A stretch of 64,000 bases of DNA from Streptomyces sp. TN58 (lineage in GTDB: Bacteria > Actinomycetota > Actinomycetes > Streptomycetales > Streptomycetaceae), in NCBI RefSeq assembly GCF_001941845.1, contig NZ_CP018870.1:5370001-5434000 (forward strand). Direction: 5' to 3'. The translations under genes and the position numbers were made by a program. Shown here piece by piece: positions 38,513-46,963 of the stretch. Position 1 is the stretch's first letter; every line of letters begins with the position of its first letter. Below the pieces are notes generated by a model. It worked only from the letters and a program-made list of their open reading frames with translations, was not told the origin of the DNA and ran no database searches.

Positions 38513-39060
38513 TGCCAGTCCGCCGGACGCTCGACGTGCTCTAGGTGCAGCACCGGCCCGCTGCGGCTGTACCGGCGGATCAGCGGCAGCGGCGGGTAGT
38601 AGGCGTGCACCGATACCGCGTGCTCCTCCCGGGACTCGTTGAGGACCTCGTGCACGTGGTGGCGGCCGAAGGCCCTGCCGCCGCCCGCCGCCAGCGTGCG
38701 GCTGAGGTCGACACCGGGGGCCAGCTCCAGAGAACGCCAGCCCTCCGAGGGCAGGCGTACGGACAGGGAACGCTCGGTGAGGCGGCCGCGGGCGGTGGCG
38801 AACGCGCCGAGCGATGCGCCATGGTCGTGCCAGCCGGTGCCGGTGCCCGGCGGCCAGCCGATCAGCCACGCCTCACTGCCGCCGGGCCCGTCGAGCCGGA
38901 TCCAGGTGCGGCCCTCCGGATCGAGCGGCAGCGAGGCCACGATGCCGGGGTCGGACGCGGCGCGCAGGGCGAAGTCGAGGAGTCCGGTGGCTGTGGGACC
39001 CCCGGCCGGCCCGGACTCAGGGGCGTAGGCGTACGCGGGTGCGGGTGCGGATGCAGACAT
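38509..39060 (-). CDS. Cysteine dioxygenase-like cupin
   Basis: A 183-aa cupin of the cysteine dioxygenase type I family. Iron ligands are predicted as His78 and His80 (WHDHGASLGAF) and a later histidine in the HHVHEVLN block (134-141); SVHAYYPPL includes His152 and Tyr154, equivalent to the substrate-orienting residues of the family. It would oxidise cysteine, or a related thiol such as 3-mercaptopropionate, to a sulfinate. A Cys-rich leader peptide ends 78 bp upstream and a rhodanese follows with overlap, supporting a cysteine-related role. The N-terminal 25 residues are low-complexity. Confidence 0.9.
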   Translation of the reverse strand: MSASAPAPAYAYAPESGPAGGPTATGLLDFALRAASDPGIVASLPLDPEGRTWIRLDGPGGSEAWLIGWPPGTGTGWHDHGASLGAFATARGRLTERSLSVRLPSEGWRSLELAPGVDLSRTLAAGGGRAFGRHHVHEVLNESREEHAVSVHAYYPPLPLIRRYSRSGPVLHLEHVERPADWQ

Positions 39061-39138
39061 GGAAGTGGACCGTTCCTGGGTTCGCGGAAGTGCGCGCAGG
39101 CCGGTGGACGGCGCGGGGCGCGCGGAGGGAAGGGCGAA

Positions 39139-39225
39139 TCAGCAGGAAGGGCGACACACGCAGCCCGCGTAGCGGAGCAGGTCCATATGGACCCTCCGCC
39201 ACAGGCGCACGTCGATGCCGGTCAT
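39139..39225 (-). CDS. Cysteine-rich leader peptide (putative attenuator)
   Basis: A 28-codon frame on the minus strand whose C-terminal part reads LLRYAGCVCRPSC then TGA: three of the last seven residues are cysteine. Its middle RLWRRVHMDLL plus GCVCR matches a small actinobacterial leader-peptide family I recall upstream of sulfur genes. Mycobacterial polycysteine leader peptides are known to act as cysteine-responsive attenuators. The ATG at 39225 lies 6 nt after a -10-like TTCACT, so translation may start leaderless; GTG at 39210 is an alternative start. It precedes the cysteine dioxygenase-like and rhodanese genes. Confidence 0.82.
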   Translation of the reverse strand: MTGIDVRLWRRVHMDLLRYAGCVCRPSC

Positions 39226-39231
39226 TTCGCG

Positions 39232-39259
39232 AGTGAACCACGCGCGCCCGCGCACGGTC
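39232..39259 (-). promoter_or_regulatory. Promoter of the leader peptide / cysteine dioxygenase operon
   Basis: Read on the minus strand: TTGACC (39259-39254), 16-bp spacer, TTCACT (39237-39232), then 6 nt to the leader ATG. The -35 overlaps the stop codon of the upstream FAD monooxygenase, so the operon can be transcribed independently of it. Spacing is slightly short; predicted by eye. Confidence 0.55.
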
Positions 39260-40850
39260 AATCGATCACCACGGCCGCCGAGGTCGGAGGCGAAAGCGAA
39301 GTCGAGGGCGCGGGCACCCGGGACGCGGGCGCGCCGGCCCGGACCGCGTCCGCCGCCTCGTACAGCTCCGCCGGGCGGACCCCCGCGAACGTCGCCGCCA
39401 GATGGCCGTCCGGCCGCACCAGCAGGACGGTGTGCGCCGGGGCCCCCGGGTAGCTGTCGGCGACCAGCAGGTCGGTGCGGACCGGCAGGGCGCTGACCGC
39501 GGCCGCCAGACGGGGCATCAGCCCGGCGCCCAGCCAGTGCCGCCGGTCCCAGACCCCGGTGCCGGGCGCCACGAGCACCACCAGCAGCCGGCCCTTCCCC
39601 AGCAGGTCCCGCAGCGGCACGGTCGCCCCGTCCGGCGCGGTCACCGGGACGTTCGCCACCGGGCCGCCCGGTTCCGTGGCCGTCGGCACCTCCCGTACGG
39701 CGACCGGCGGGGCGTACGCCGGCTCAGCGCCCAGCGGCCCCCGCCCCAGATGGCCGTCGGTGAGCAGGGACTCGGCGGAACGCGAGGCCCCGGGCAGGTA
39801 GTTGCGCAGCCCGCCCCCGGACCGCAGCGCCGGCATCGCCTGGTCGGCGGCGCGCAGCCGGGACGCCACCGCGGTGCGCCGCTCGTCCTCGTAGCTGTCG
39901 AGCAGCGCCTCGGACGCACCCTGGTGCCAGGCCAGGGACAGCTTCCACGCCAGGTTCTCGGCGTCCCGCAGCCCCTCCTCGACGCCCTGCGTGCCGAGTG
40001 CGCCCAGCAGGTGCGCGGCGTCGCCGGCGAGGAAGGCCCGCCCGTCGCGCCAGCGCCGGGCCAGCCGGTGGTGCAGCGTGTACACGCCGGTGTCCAGCAG
40101 GTCGTACGGGGGAGTCGTGCCGCCACACCACTGCGCGAGGGTGTCGCGGATCAGGGTCACCAGCGCGTCGGGGGTCACCAGGTCGCCGCGGGCCGGGAGC
40201 AGCCAGTCCAGCCGCCATACGCCGTCGGGCAGCGGCCGCGAGGTGACCTCCTGCTGCGCGCCGCGGTGCAGCAGGGCCTCGCCGGGCCAGGGCAGTTCGG
40301 TGCGCAGCGCGGCCACGGCATGGCGCTCCACGGCGGTACGGCCGGGAAAGCGGATGCCGAGGAGCTTGCGCACGGTGGAACGCGCTCCGTCGCAGCCGAC
40401 CAGGTAACTCCCGCGCCACCAGGTGGCCTCGGCGCCCAGGGTGTGTGCGGTGACGCCCCGCTCGTCCTGCTCCAGGGCGTCCAGCCGGCTGTCGAAGACC
40501 AGCTGGACGAGGGGGTGCGCGGCGGCGGAGTCGCGCAGTCCGCGGGCCAGGGCGTGCTGCGGGACGTGCAGGGGGGCCGGCAGGTCCTCGAAGGTCAGCC
40601 GGTGGGCGTCACGGCTGCGCCGCATGGTGCGCCAGGCGGCGAAGTACGCCCCCTCGTCGCGCAGCGTCGTACAGCCCAGCCGGTGGGCCATGGCCGCCGT
40701 GTCCGCGTGCAGGACGACCGTGCGGGCCGGACGGACCTCGTCCTTGCCCGGCCCTTCGTCGAGCACGACGGAGGGCACGCCCGCGCCCGCGAGGGCGAGC
40801 GCCATGGACAGCCCGACGGGTCCCGCGCCGACGACGATCACCGGGTCCAT
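39258..40850 (-). CDS. FAD-dependent aromatic-type monooxygenase
   Basis: A 530-aa flavoprotein of the PHBH/group A type. GAGPVG at about 8-13 binds the ADP part of FAD, GCDGARSTVRKLLGI is the DG motif, and RAFLAGDAAHLLGALGTQGVEEGLRDAENLAWKL is the GD motif with the conserved following helix. A thioredoxin-like C-terminal domain (about 400-515) is typical of the 500-plus-residue polyketide/phenol hydroxylase subgroup. Substrate unknown; no biosynthetic cluster surrounds it. GGGAG lies before the ATG. It is followed by the leader-peptide promoter. Confidence 0.9.
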   Translation of the reverse strand: MDPVIVVGAGPVGLSMALALAGAGVPSVVLDEGPGKDEVRPARTVVLHADTAAMAHRLGCTTLRDEGAYFAAWRTMRRSRDAHRLTFEDLPAPLHVPQHALARGLRDSAAAHPLVQLVFDSRLDALEQDERGVTAHTLGAEATWWRGSYLVGCDGARSTVRKLLGIRFPGRTAVERHAVAALRTELPWPGEALLHRGAQQEVTSRPLPDGVWRLDWLLPARGDLVTPDALVTLIRDTLAQWCGGTTPPYDLLDTGVYTLHHRLARRWRDGRAFLAGDAAHLLGALGTQGVEEGLRDAENLAWKLSLAWHQGASEALLDSYEDERRTAVASRLRAADQAMPALRSGGGLRNYLPGASRSAESLLTDGHLGRGPLGAEPAYAPPVAVREVPTATEPGGPVANVPVTAPDGATVPLRDLLGKGRLLVVLVAPGTGVWDRRHWLGAGLMPRLAAAVSALPVRTDLLVADSYPGAPAHTVLLVRPDGHLAATFAGVRPAELYEAADAVRAGAPASRVPAPSTSLSPPTSAAVVID

Positions 40851-40940
40851 GGCGCGGCTCCCGATGTCCGGTATGTGATCACAGAAGTATGCAACCCACT
40901 GGAGGTGTCTGCGTCAAGTGACACTCGACGGCGCACAGCA

Positions 40941-40975
40941 GTGTGGTGCGGCGGATGAGATCCGCCGCACCACAC
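40941..40975. terminator. 15-bp perfect hairpin between gluD and the monooxygenase
   Basis: GTGTGGTGCGGCGGA, loop TGAGA, TCCGCCGCACCACAC. It lies about 62 bp beyond the gluD stop (minus strand) and 91 bp before the monooxygenase start, so it most likely terminates the gluABCD transcript. Confidence 0.8.
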
Positions 40976-41036
40976 GGGCTACGCCCTATGACTGACCGTA
41001 CGTCAGGCCTTCAGGGGGCCGTCCGCCGGTGGCGCC

Positions 41037-41930
41037 TCAGGCTCCGGCGGCCGTGTTCGCTCCGGGTACCGGGTCGTCGACCTCTTCCGCGCCGAGCACC
41101 GCGCCGGTGCTCTTCTTCGACCCCCGCAGCCGCTTCTCCAGCCAGGAGGCCACGGTGGTCAGGGTGAAGTTCACCGCGATGTAGATCAGTGCGATCACGA
41201 ACATGGTCGCGATGGTGTTGCTGTAGTTCGCCGCGATCTGCCGGTTCATGGAGAGCAGCTCCGCGAAGCCGAGCAGCGCGCCGCCGAGGGCGGTGTCCTT
41301 GAGGATCACGACGAGCTGGCTGACCAGCGCCGGCAGCATGGCCGTCACGGCCTGCGGGAGCAGCACGTGGGTCATGGTCTGGCCCTTGCGCATGCCGATC
41401 GCCTTCGCGGCCTCCGCCTGTCCCTTCGGGAGGGAGAGCACACCCGCCCGGACGATCTCCGCGATGACGGCCGAGTTGTAGAGGACCAGGCCTGTGACGA
41501 CCGCCCAGAACGGACGGGTGTCGGACGGGACGTCCATGAGCTGGGGTGAGAACAGCGCGCTGCTGAAAAGCATCAGCATCAGCACCGGGATGGCTCGGAA
41601 GAACTCCACCCACGCGCCGACCGCGGCGCGCACCCCGGCGTGGTCGGACAGGCGGCCGATGCCCAGCGCCGCGCCCAGGGGGAGGGCGATCACCATGGAG
41701 AGTGCGCCGGCCTTGAGGGTCTCGATCAGGCCGGGGATCAGGTACGTGGTCCAGACCTGGCTGTCGGTGACGAAGGGGGTCCACTTGTCGGCGTCGAGCT
41801 GGCCCTTGTCGGCCATGAGGGACAGCGCCCACCACAGGACCAGCCCGAACAGGACGACGAAAATCCCGCTGTAGATCCAGTTGCGCACCTTGGCCCGGGG
41901 GCCGGGGGTGTCGTACAGCACGGAGCTCAT
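41037..41930 (-). CDS. gluD: Glutamate ABC transporter permease GluD
   Basis: A 297-aa permease of the polar-amino-acid (HisM/GlnP) family with an N-terminal helix (WIYSGIFVVLFGLVLWWAL) and a core of five helices. The ABC-contact EAA loop is EAAKAIGMRKGQTMTHVLLPQA. The last 35 residues are polar and charged. It heterodimerises with GluC, whose stop overlaps its ATG. The 15-bp hairpin downstream marks the operon end. Confidence 0.94.
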   Translation of the reverse strand: MSSVLYDTPGPRAKVRNWIYSGIFVVLFGLVLWWALSLMADKGQLDADKWTPFVTDSQVWTTYLIPGLIETLKAGALSMVIALPLGAALGIGRLSDHAGVRAAVGAWVEFFRAIPVLMLMLFSSALFSPQLMDVPSDTRPFWAVVTGLVLYNSAVIAEIVRAGVLSLPKGQAEAAKAIGMRKGQTMTHVLLPQAVTAMLPALVSQLVVILKDTALGGALLGFAELLSMNRQIAANYSNTIATMFVIALIYIAVNFTLTTVASWLEKRLRGSKKSTGAVLGAEEVDDPVPGANTAAGA

Positions 41931-42601
41931 CGCTTCACCGCCACTCGCTTGGCCACCCAGCCCAGCAGCAGGCCGGTGGGCAGGGTCAGAAGGACAAAAC
42001 CGAGGGCGAAGACAGCGAAGACGGCGAAGACCGCCTGGGCCTCGTTCTCCAGCATTTCCTTCATCAGCAGCGCCGCCTCGGCCACGCCGATGGTCGCCGC
42101 CACCGTGGTGTTCTTGGTGAGCGCGATCAGTACGTTGGTGAGCGGTGCGACGACCGCCCGGAAGGCCTGGGGAAGCACGATCAGGGTGAGCACCTGGAAG
42201 AAGCTCAGCCCGAGTGCGCGGGCCGCCTCGGCCTGGCCGACGGGCACCGTGTTGATGCCGGAGCGCAGGGCCTCGCAGACGAAGGTGCCGGTGTAGGCGA
42301 TCAGCCCGAGGACGGCGAGGCGGAAGCCCGTCTCCTTGAACGTCTCACCGCCCAGGTTGATGCCGAGGGTCTGGCTGAGGCCCAGTGAGCAGCCGATGAC
42401 CACCAAGGTCAGCGGCGTGTTGCGCACGAGGTTGACGTACGCGGTGCCGAAGCCGCGCAGCAGCGGGACCGGGCTGACCCGCATTCCCACCAGGACGGTG
42501 CCCCAGATCAGGGACCCGACCGCCGAGTAGAGGGTGAGCTGAACCGTCACCCAGAAGGCTCCGAGCACGTCGTACTGCCCGGAATCAAGAAAATCGAACA
42601 C
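41927..42601 (-). CDS. gluC: Glutamate ABC transporter permease GluC
   Basis: A 224-aa inner-membrane permease with about five helices and the EAA motif EAARALGLSFFQVLTLIVLPQAFR. GTG start at 42601. It partners GluD, with which it overlaps by 4 bp, and follows gluB after 83 bp. Assignment to glutamate rests on synteny with S. coelicolor gluABCD and on the neighbouring gluR-gluK genes. Confidence 0.94.
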   Translation of the reverse strand: MFDFLDSGQYDVLGAFWVTVQLTLYSAVGSLIWGTVLVGMRVSPVPLLRGFGTAYVNLVRNTPLTLVVIGCSLGLSQTLGINLGGETFKETGFRLAVLGLIAYTGTFVCEALRSGINTVPVGQAEAARALGLSFFQVLTLIVLPQAFRAVVAPLTNVLIALTKNTTVAATIGVAEAALLMKEMLENEAQAVFAVFAVFALGFVLLTLPTGLLLGWVAKRVAVKR

Positions 42602-42684
42602 GATGCCCTGCGCTCTCCCCAGGATGGCCGGTGAGGTGCGCCGCCGCCCGCAGCGGGCGGGCGGCGACGCCCCTCACCGATGAA

Positions 42685-43536
42685 TCAGCTGCCTTCGGTG
42701 ATCTGCGGGGCAGGCTCGCTCTTGAAGTTGGCCGGGCCGAGGTTCTTGTCGACGGCCTTCTGCCAGCTGCCGTCCTCGACCATCTTCTTGAGCGCGGCGT
42801 TGATCTTGGTCTGGAGCTCCTTGTCGCCCTTCTTCAGACCGATGCCGTAGTTCTCGTTGCTCAGGTTCAGGCCGACCAGCTTGAACTTGCCCTTGTTCTT
42901 CTCCTGGGCCGCGTAGCCGGCCAGGATCGAGTTGTCCGTGGTCAGCGCGTCCACAGCCTTGTTCTCAAGGCCGGTGAGGCACTCGGAGTAGCCGCCCTGC
43001 TCCAGCAGGTCGGCCTCCGGGGCCAGCTTGGTCTTGACGTTCTGCGCCGAGGTGGAGCCGGTGACCGAGCAGAGCTTCTTCTTGTTCAGGTCCTCGGCCT
43101 TGGTGATCGAGGTGTCGTCGGCCCGGACCAGCAGGTCCTGGTGCGCGAGGAAGTACGGGCCGGCGAAGTCGACCTTCTCCTTGCGCTTGTCGTTGATCGA
43201 GTACGTCGCGACGATGAACTTGACATCGCCGTTGGCGATCAGGTTCTCGCGCTCGGCGCTGACGGCCTGCTTGAACTCGATCTGGTCGGGCTGGTAGCCG
43301 AGCTCCTTGGCGACGTAGGTGGCCACGTCCACGTCGAAGCCAGTGAACTTGCCGTCGGGGGTCTTCAGGCCCATGCCGGGCTGGTCGTACTTGATGCCGA
43401 CGACGATCTTGTCCTTGGCGCCACCGGAGGCACCGCCGTCACTGGAGGCGTCCTGCTTGCTGCCGCCACACGCGGTCGCGGTCAGGGACAGGGCGACGGC
43501 GACGGCCGCGGCCGCAGCGGCCTTGGAGATCTTCAT
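42685..43536 (-). CDS. gluB: Glutamate-binding lipoprotein GluB
   Basis: A 283-aa extracytoplasmic solute-binding protein, family 3. The lipobox TATACGG gives Cys23 as lipidation site. Ligand-binding signatures GKFTGFDVDVATYVAKELGYQ and GYSECLTGLENKAVDALTTDN are typical of polar amino acid binding proteins. GAGGGAAG precedes the ATG. It is the second gene of gluABCD. Confidence 0.95.
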   Translation of the reverse strand: MKISKAAAAAAVAVALSLTATACGGSKQDASSDGGASGGAKDKIVVGIKYDQPGMGLKTPDGKFTGFDVDVATYVAKELGYQPDQIEFKQAVSAERENLIANGDVKFIVATYSINDKRKEKVDFAGPYFLAHQDLLVRADDTSITKAEDLNKKKLCSVTGSTSAQNVKTKLAPEADLLEQGGYSECLTGLENKAVDALTTDNSILAGYAAQEKNKGKFKLVGLNLSNENYGIGLKKGDKELQTKINAALKKMVEDGSWQKAVDKNLGPANFKSEPAPQITEGS

Positions 43537-43654
43537 GGTGAACTTCCCTCGGATGAGACGTTGTTGAACGACGAGCGACGCTTACGGCGCACGCACGGCC
43601 GACAGGAACCGTTCCGGGAGTGATCCGCATACGGATCACTACCAGACGTAAACC

Positions 43655-44440
43655 TCAGTGGTGCAGGATCTTCGACAGGAAGTCCTTCGCCCGATCACTG
43701 CGCGGGTTGCTGAAGAACTGCTCGGGGGTGGCCTCTTCGACGATCTTTCCGTCGGCCATGAAGACGACCCGGTTCGCCGCGGAGCGGGCGAAGCCCATCT
43801 CGTGCGTGACGACCACCATGGTCATCCCCTCACTGGCGAGCTGCTGCATGACCTCCAGCACCTCGTTGATCATCTCCGGGTCGAGCGCCGAGGTGGGCTC
43901 GTCGAAGAGCATCACCTTGGGCTCCATCGCCAGCGCCCGGGCGATCGCCACGCGCTGCTGCTGGCCGCCGGAGAGCTGGGCCGGGTACTTGTCGGCCTGC
44001 GACGCGACGCCGACCCGCTCCAGCAGGGACAGCGCCTTCGCGTGCGCCGCGGCCTGGTCGGTCTTGCGGACCTTCATCTGGCCCAGCATGACGTTCTGCA
44101 GCACCGTCTTGTGCGCGAAGAGGTTGAACGACTGGAACACCATGCCGACGTCGGCACGCAGACGGGCGAGCTCCTTGCCCTCCGAGGGCAGCTCCTTGCC
44201 GTCCAGCGTGATGGTGCCCGAGTCGATGGTCTCCAGGCGGTTGATGGTCCGGCACAGCGTGGACTTGCCCGATCCCGAAGGACCGATCACCACGACTACC
44301 TCACCGCGGGCAATGCTCAGATCGATGTCCTGAAGCACGTGCAGCGCGCCGAAGTGCTTGTTGACGTTGCTCAGCACGACCAGGTCGTCCGCGGCACCGG
44401 CCGCGTCCTGAACGTCCTTGGTCACTGATACTCCGCTCAT
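43655..44440 (-). CDS. gluA: Glutamate ABC transporter ATP-binding protein GluA
   Basis: A 261-aa ABC ATPase. Walker [10 protein letters not shown] loop [17 protein letters not shown], signature LSGGQQQR, Walker [13 protein letters not shown] and switch THEMGFAR are all intact. It energises GluCD. First gene of the operon, divergent from gluR over 371 bp that holds candidate operator repeats. GGACGGAG lies upstream of the ATG. Confidence 0.96.
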   Translation of the reverse strand: MSGVSVTKDVQDAAGAADDLVVLSNVNKHFGALHVLQDIDLSIARGEVVVVIGPSGSGKSTLCRTINRLETIDSGTITLDGKELPSEGKELARLRADVGMVFQSFNLFAHKTVLQNVMLGQMKVRKTDQAAAHAKALSLLERVGVASQADKYPAQLSGGQQQRVAIARALAMEPKVMLFDEPTSALDPEMINEVLEVMQQLASEGMTMVVVTHEMGFARSAANRVVFMADGKIVEEATPEQFFSNPRSDRAKDFLSKILHH

Positions 44441-44479
44441 CGGCTTCTAGCTCCGTCCTCCTCGGTTGGGAGGACAGTA

Positions 44480-44506
44480 GTGATGACTCGCGCACAACGT
44501 CATCAC
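44480..44506. promoter_or_regulatory. Inverted repeat upstream of gluA
   Basis: GTGATGAC (44480-44487) and GTCATCAC (44499-44506) are perfect 8-bp arms with an 11-bp spacer, about 40-66 bp upstream of the gluA start. It is a candidate operator; the binding protein is unknown. Confidence 0.5.
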
Positions 44507-44722
44507 ATCTGAGGGAGAATTGAGCATAACGATACGGCCTCTTCCGGATACGCTCCGTGCGCGGCACCGGCGTGGCCGATCATGTCCTCGTACCGGGTGC
44601 ATAACGGTGGGCGAGACGCGGCGGAACCCTCTTGACGTGGGACTCCGCATGGGCGTGGATGCAGGGTGGCCGTTTCTGCGGCCGTGCGCGCGGCAACGAC
44701 CGGCCGCGTGGGAGCCCTGCGG

Positions 44723-44749
44723 GCCGTACCAGCCGTACCAGCCGTGACC
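44723..44749. repeat. Three tandem 9-bp direct repeats upstream of gluR
   Basis: GCCGTACCA, GCCGTACCA, GCCGTGACC lie head to tail, 63-89 bp before the gluR start. OmpR/PhoB-type regulators usually bind direct repeats, so this is a candidate GluR site; the 9-bp period is shorter than the usual 10-11 bp, which weakens the case. Confidence 0.45.
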
Positions 44750-44811
44750 GCCCGGGGCCGGGGCGTAGGACGCCCGAGAGACCGAGAGAGAAGGAAGGAG
44801 ACGGGGACGAC

Positions 44812-45516
44812 ATGAGACTGCTGCTCGTCGAGGACGACGACCACGTCGCCGCCGCCCTGTCCGCGATCCTCGCCCGGCACGGCTTCCAGGTCACCCACGC
44901 CCGCAACGGCGAGGAGGCCCTCCAGGCACTGCTGCCCGCCGGAGCCCCGCCCTTCGGCGTGGTCCTGCTCGACCTCGGCCTCCCCGACCAGGACGGCTAC
45001 GAGGTCTGCGGCCGGATCCGCAAGCGCACCGCCACGCCCGTCATCATGGTCACCGCGCGGGCCGACGTCCGCTCGCGCATCCACGGCCTGAACATGGGCG
45101 CCGACGACTACGTCGTCAAGCCCTACGACACCGGCGAGCTCCTCGCCCGCATCCACGCCGTCGCCCGGCGCACCGGAGCCTCCGAGGAGGCCGTCGCCAC
45201 CGGCACCGGCGCGCCCACCACCGTCCGCCTCGGCCCTGTCAGCATCGAGCTGCCCACCCGCCGGGTCAGCGTGGACGGCACCGACGTACCCCTCACCCGC
45301 AAGGAGTTCGACCTGCTGGCCCTGCTCGCCCAGCGGCCCGGCGTCGTCTTCCGCCGCGAACAGATCATCAGCGAGGTGTGGCGTACCAGCTGGGAGGGGA
45401 CCGGGCGCACCCTGGAGGTCCACGTGGCCTCGCTGCGCTCCAAGCTGCGCATGCCGGCCCTCATCGAGACCGTGCGCGGGGTGGGCTACCGGCTCGTCAC
45501 CCCGGCCGCCCCCTAG
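44812..45516 (+). CDS. gluR: OmpR-family response regulator GluR
   Basis: A 234-aa regulator: receiver with Glu7-Asp8-Asp9, phospho-acceptor Asp54 in VLLDLGLPDQDG and Lys103, then an OmpR/PhoB winged helix (LTRKEFDLLALLAQRPGVVFRREQIISEVW ... RTLEVHVASLRSKL ... IETVRGVGYRLV). AAGGAAGGAG precedes the ATG. It is 12 bp ahead of the kinase gene and divergent from gluABCD; the S. coelicolor GluR-GluK pair senses glutamate and activates uptake, and synteny supports the same role. Confidence 0.92.
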   Translation: MRLLLVEDDDHVAAALSAILARHGFQVTHARNGEEALQALLPAGAPPFGVVLLDLGLPDQDGYEVCGRIRKRTATPVIMVTARADVRSRIHGLNMGADDYVVKPYDTGELLARIHAVARRTGASEEAVATGTGAPTTVRLGPVSIELPTRRVSVDGTDVPLTRKEFDLLALLAQRPGVVFRREQIISEVWRTSWEGTGRTLEVHVASLRSKLRMPALIETVRGVGYRLVTPAAP

Positions 45517-45528
45517 GGGCCTCCCGCC

Positions 45529-46941
45529 GTGCGTGCCCGCCTGCTCCCCCTGCTCGTCATCCTGATGGCGGGCACGCTGCTCGCCCTCGGTTTCCCGCTC
45601 GCCGTGAGCCTGGCCGCCGGGCAGCAGCAGCGGGTGGTCGTCGACCGCATCGACGACAGCGCCCGCTTCGCCGCCCTCGCCCAGTTCGTCATCGACGCCC
45701 GGGGATCCGGCGCCACCGGCGCCGACGAGCGCGAGCAGACCCTCCAGCACGAACTCGGCCGCTACCACGAGCTGTACGGCATCCGCGTCGGGATCTTCAA
45801 CCGCGACGACAACGCCATGGTCCGCTCCCCGGGCTGGTGGCGGCTCCCGGAATCCGGGGAGGGCCGCCGGGCCTTCGAGGAGGCGCTCGCCGGACGCCGC
45901 AGCCACGACCCGCCCCAGGTGTGGCCCTGGCAGACGCACGGCAAACTGCTCGTCGCCTCCCCGGTCGTCCTCGACGGCGACGTGGTCGCCGTCGTCGCCA
46001 CCGAATCGCCGACCGACCTCATGCGGGGCCGGATCCTCAGGGGCTGGCTGCTCATCGCGAGCGGCCTCACCGCCGCCATGCTGGTCGCCTTCGCCGCCGC
46101 CCTGCGGCTCACCAGCTGGGTGCTCAAGCCCGTACGGACCCTGGACACCGCCGCCCACGGCATCGCCACCGGCCGGATGAACTCCCGCGTCGCGGCCGCC
46201 GGCGGCCCGCCGGAACTCCGGCGCCTGGCGCACTCGTTCAACGAGATGGCCGACAACGTCGAAGAGGCGCTGGAGCAGCAGCGGGCGTTCGTCGCCGACG
46301 CCTCGCACCAGCTGCGCAACCCGCTCGCGGCACTGCTCCTGCGCATCGAGCTGCTCGCCCTCGAACTGCCCGAGGGCAACAAGGAGATCGCCTCCGTACG
46401 CACCGAGGGCAAGCGCCTGACGCAGGTCCTCGACGACCTGCTGGACCTGGCGCTGGCCGAGCACACCTCCGCCGAGATCAGCCTCACCGACATCGGCGCG
46501 CTCGCCGCCGAGCGGGTCGCCGCGTGGCGGCCGTACGCCGAGGAGAAGGGCGTACGGCTCACCGAGACGGGCCGCAGCGCCGTCACCGGCTGGGCCGATC
46601 CCATCGCGCTGTCCAGCGCCCTCGACGCCGTCATCGACAACGCCCTCAAGTTCACTCCGGCCGGTGAGGAGGTCGAGGTGTCGGTCTTCGCCGAGGGCGC
46701 CTCCGTCAGCGTGGTCGTCGCCGACCGCGGCCCCGGCCTCACCGAGGAGGAGCTGCTGCGCGTGGGCGACCGCTTCTGGCGCAGCGGCCGCCACCAGAAC
46801 GTCAAGGGCTCCGGACTCGGCCTGTCGATCTCCCGGACCCTGCTCGCCGGGGGCGGCGGGACCCTCTCCTACGCGACGAACCCGCCGCACGGCCTCCGGG
46901 TGACCGTGACCGTCCCGCGCACGAGCCCCGAGGCCTCCTGA
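45529..46941 (+). CDS. gluK: Sensor histidine kinase GluK
   Basis: A 470-aa membrane kinase. Helices near residues 1-25 (LLPLLVILMAGTLLALGFPLAVSLAAG) and about 170-190 (GWLLIASGLTAAMLVAFAAAL) flank an extracytoplasmic sensor domain of about 140 residues. A HAMP (TSWVLKPVRTLDTAAHGI), HisKA with His260 (FVADASHQLRNPLAALLL) and HATPase ([37 protein letters not shown]) follow. It presumably phosphorylates GluR in response to external glutamate. Confidence 0.92.
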   Translation: MRARLLPLLVILMAGTLLALGFPLAVSLAAGQQQRVVVDRIDDSARFAALAQFVIDARGSGATGADEREQTLQHELGRYHELYGIRVGIFNRDDNAMVRSPGWWRLPESGEGRRAFEEALAGRRSHDPPQVWPWQTHGKLLVASPVVLDGDVVAVVATESPTDLMRGRILRGWLLIASGLTAAMLVAFAAALRLTSWVLKPVRTLDTAAHGIATGRMNSRVAAAGGPPELRRLAHSFNEMADNVEEALEQQRAFVADASHQLRNPLAALLLRIELLALELPEGNKEIASVRTEGKRLTQVLDDLLDLALAEHTSAEISLTDIGALAAERVAAWRPYAEEKGVRLTETGRSAVTGWADPIALSSALDAVIDNALKFTPAGEEVEVSVFAEGASVSVVVADRGPGLTEEELLRVGDRFWRSGRHQNVKGSGLGLSISRTLLAGGGGTLSYATNPPHGLRVTVTVPRTSPEAS

Positions 46942-46963
46942 CCGGGACCGGCCGGAGCCCTTG

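Larger units (their letters stand above)
44441..44811. other. Divergent regulatory region gluA / gluR (371 bp, no gene)
   Basis: No credible coding frame. It contains an 8-bp inverted repeat near gluA (44480-44506) and a triple 9-bp direct repeat near gluR (44723-44749). In S. coelicolor the GluR regulator is reported to act on this intergenic region. A TATGCT hexamer on the minus strand near 44525 might be a gluA -10, but I could not pair it with a good -35. Confidence 0.6.

Noticed and set aside
44520..44747. 75-residue open frame in the gluA-gluR gap
   Set aside because: No ribosome site or motif, and its end contains the tandem 9-bp repeats that look regulatory.
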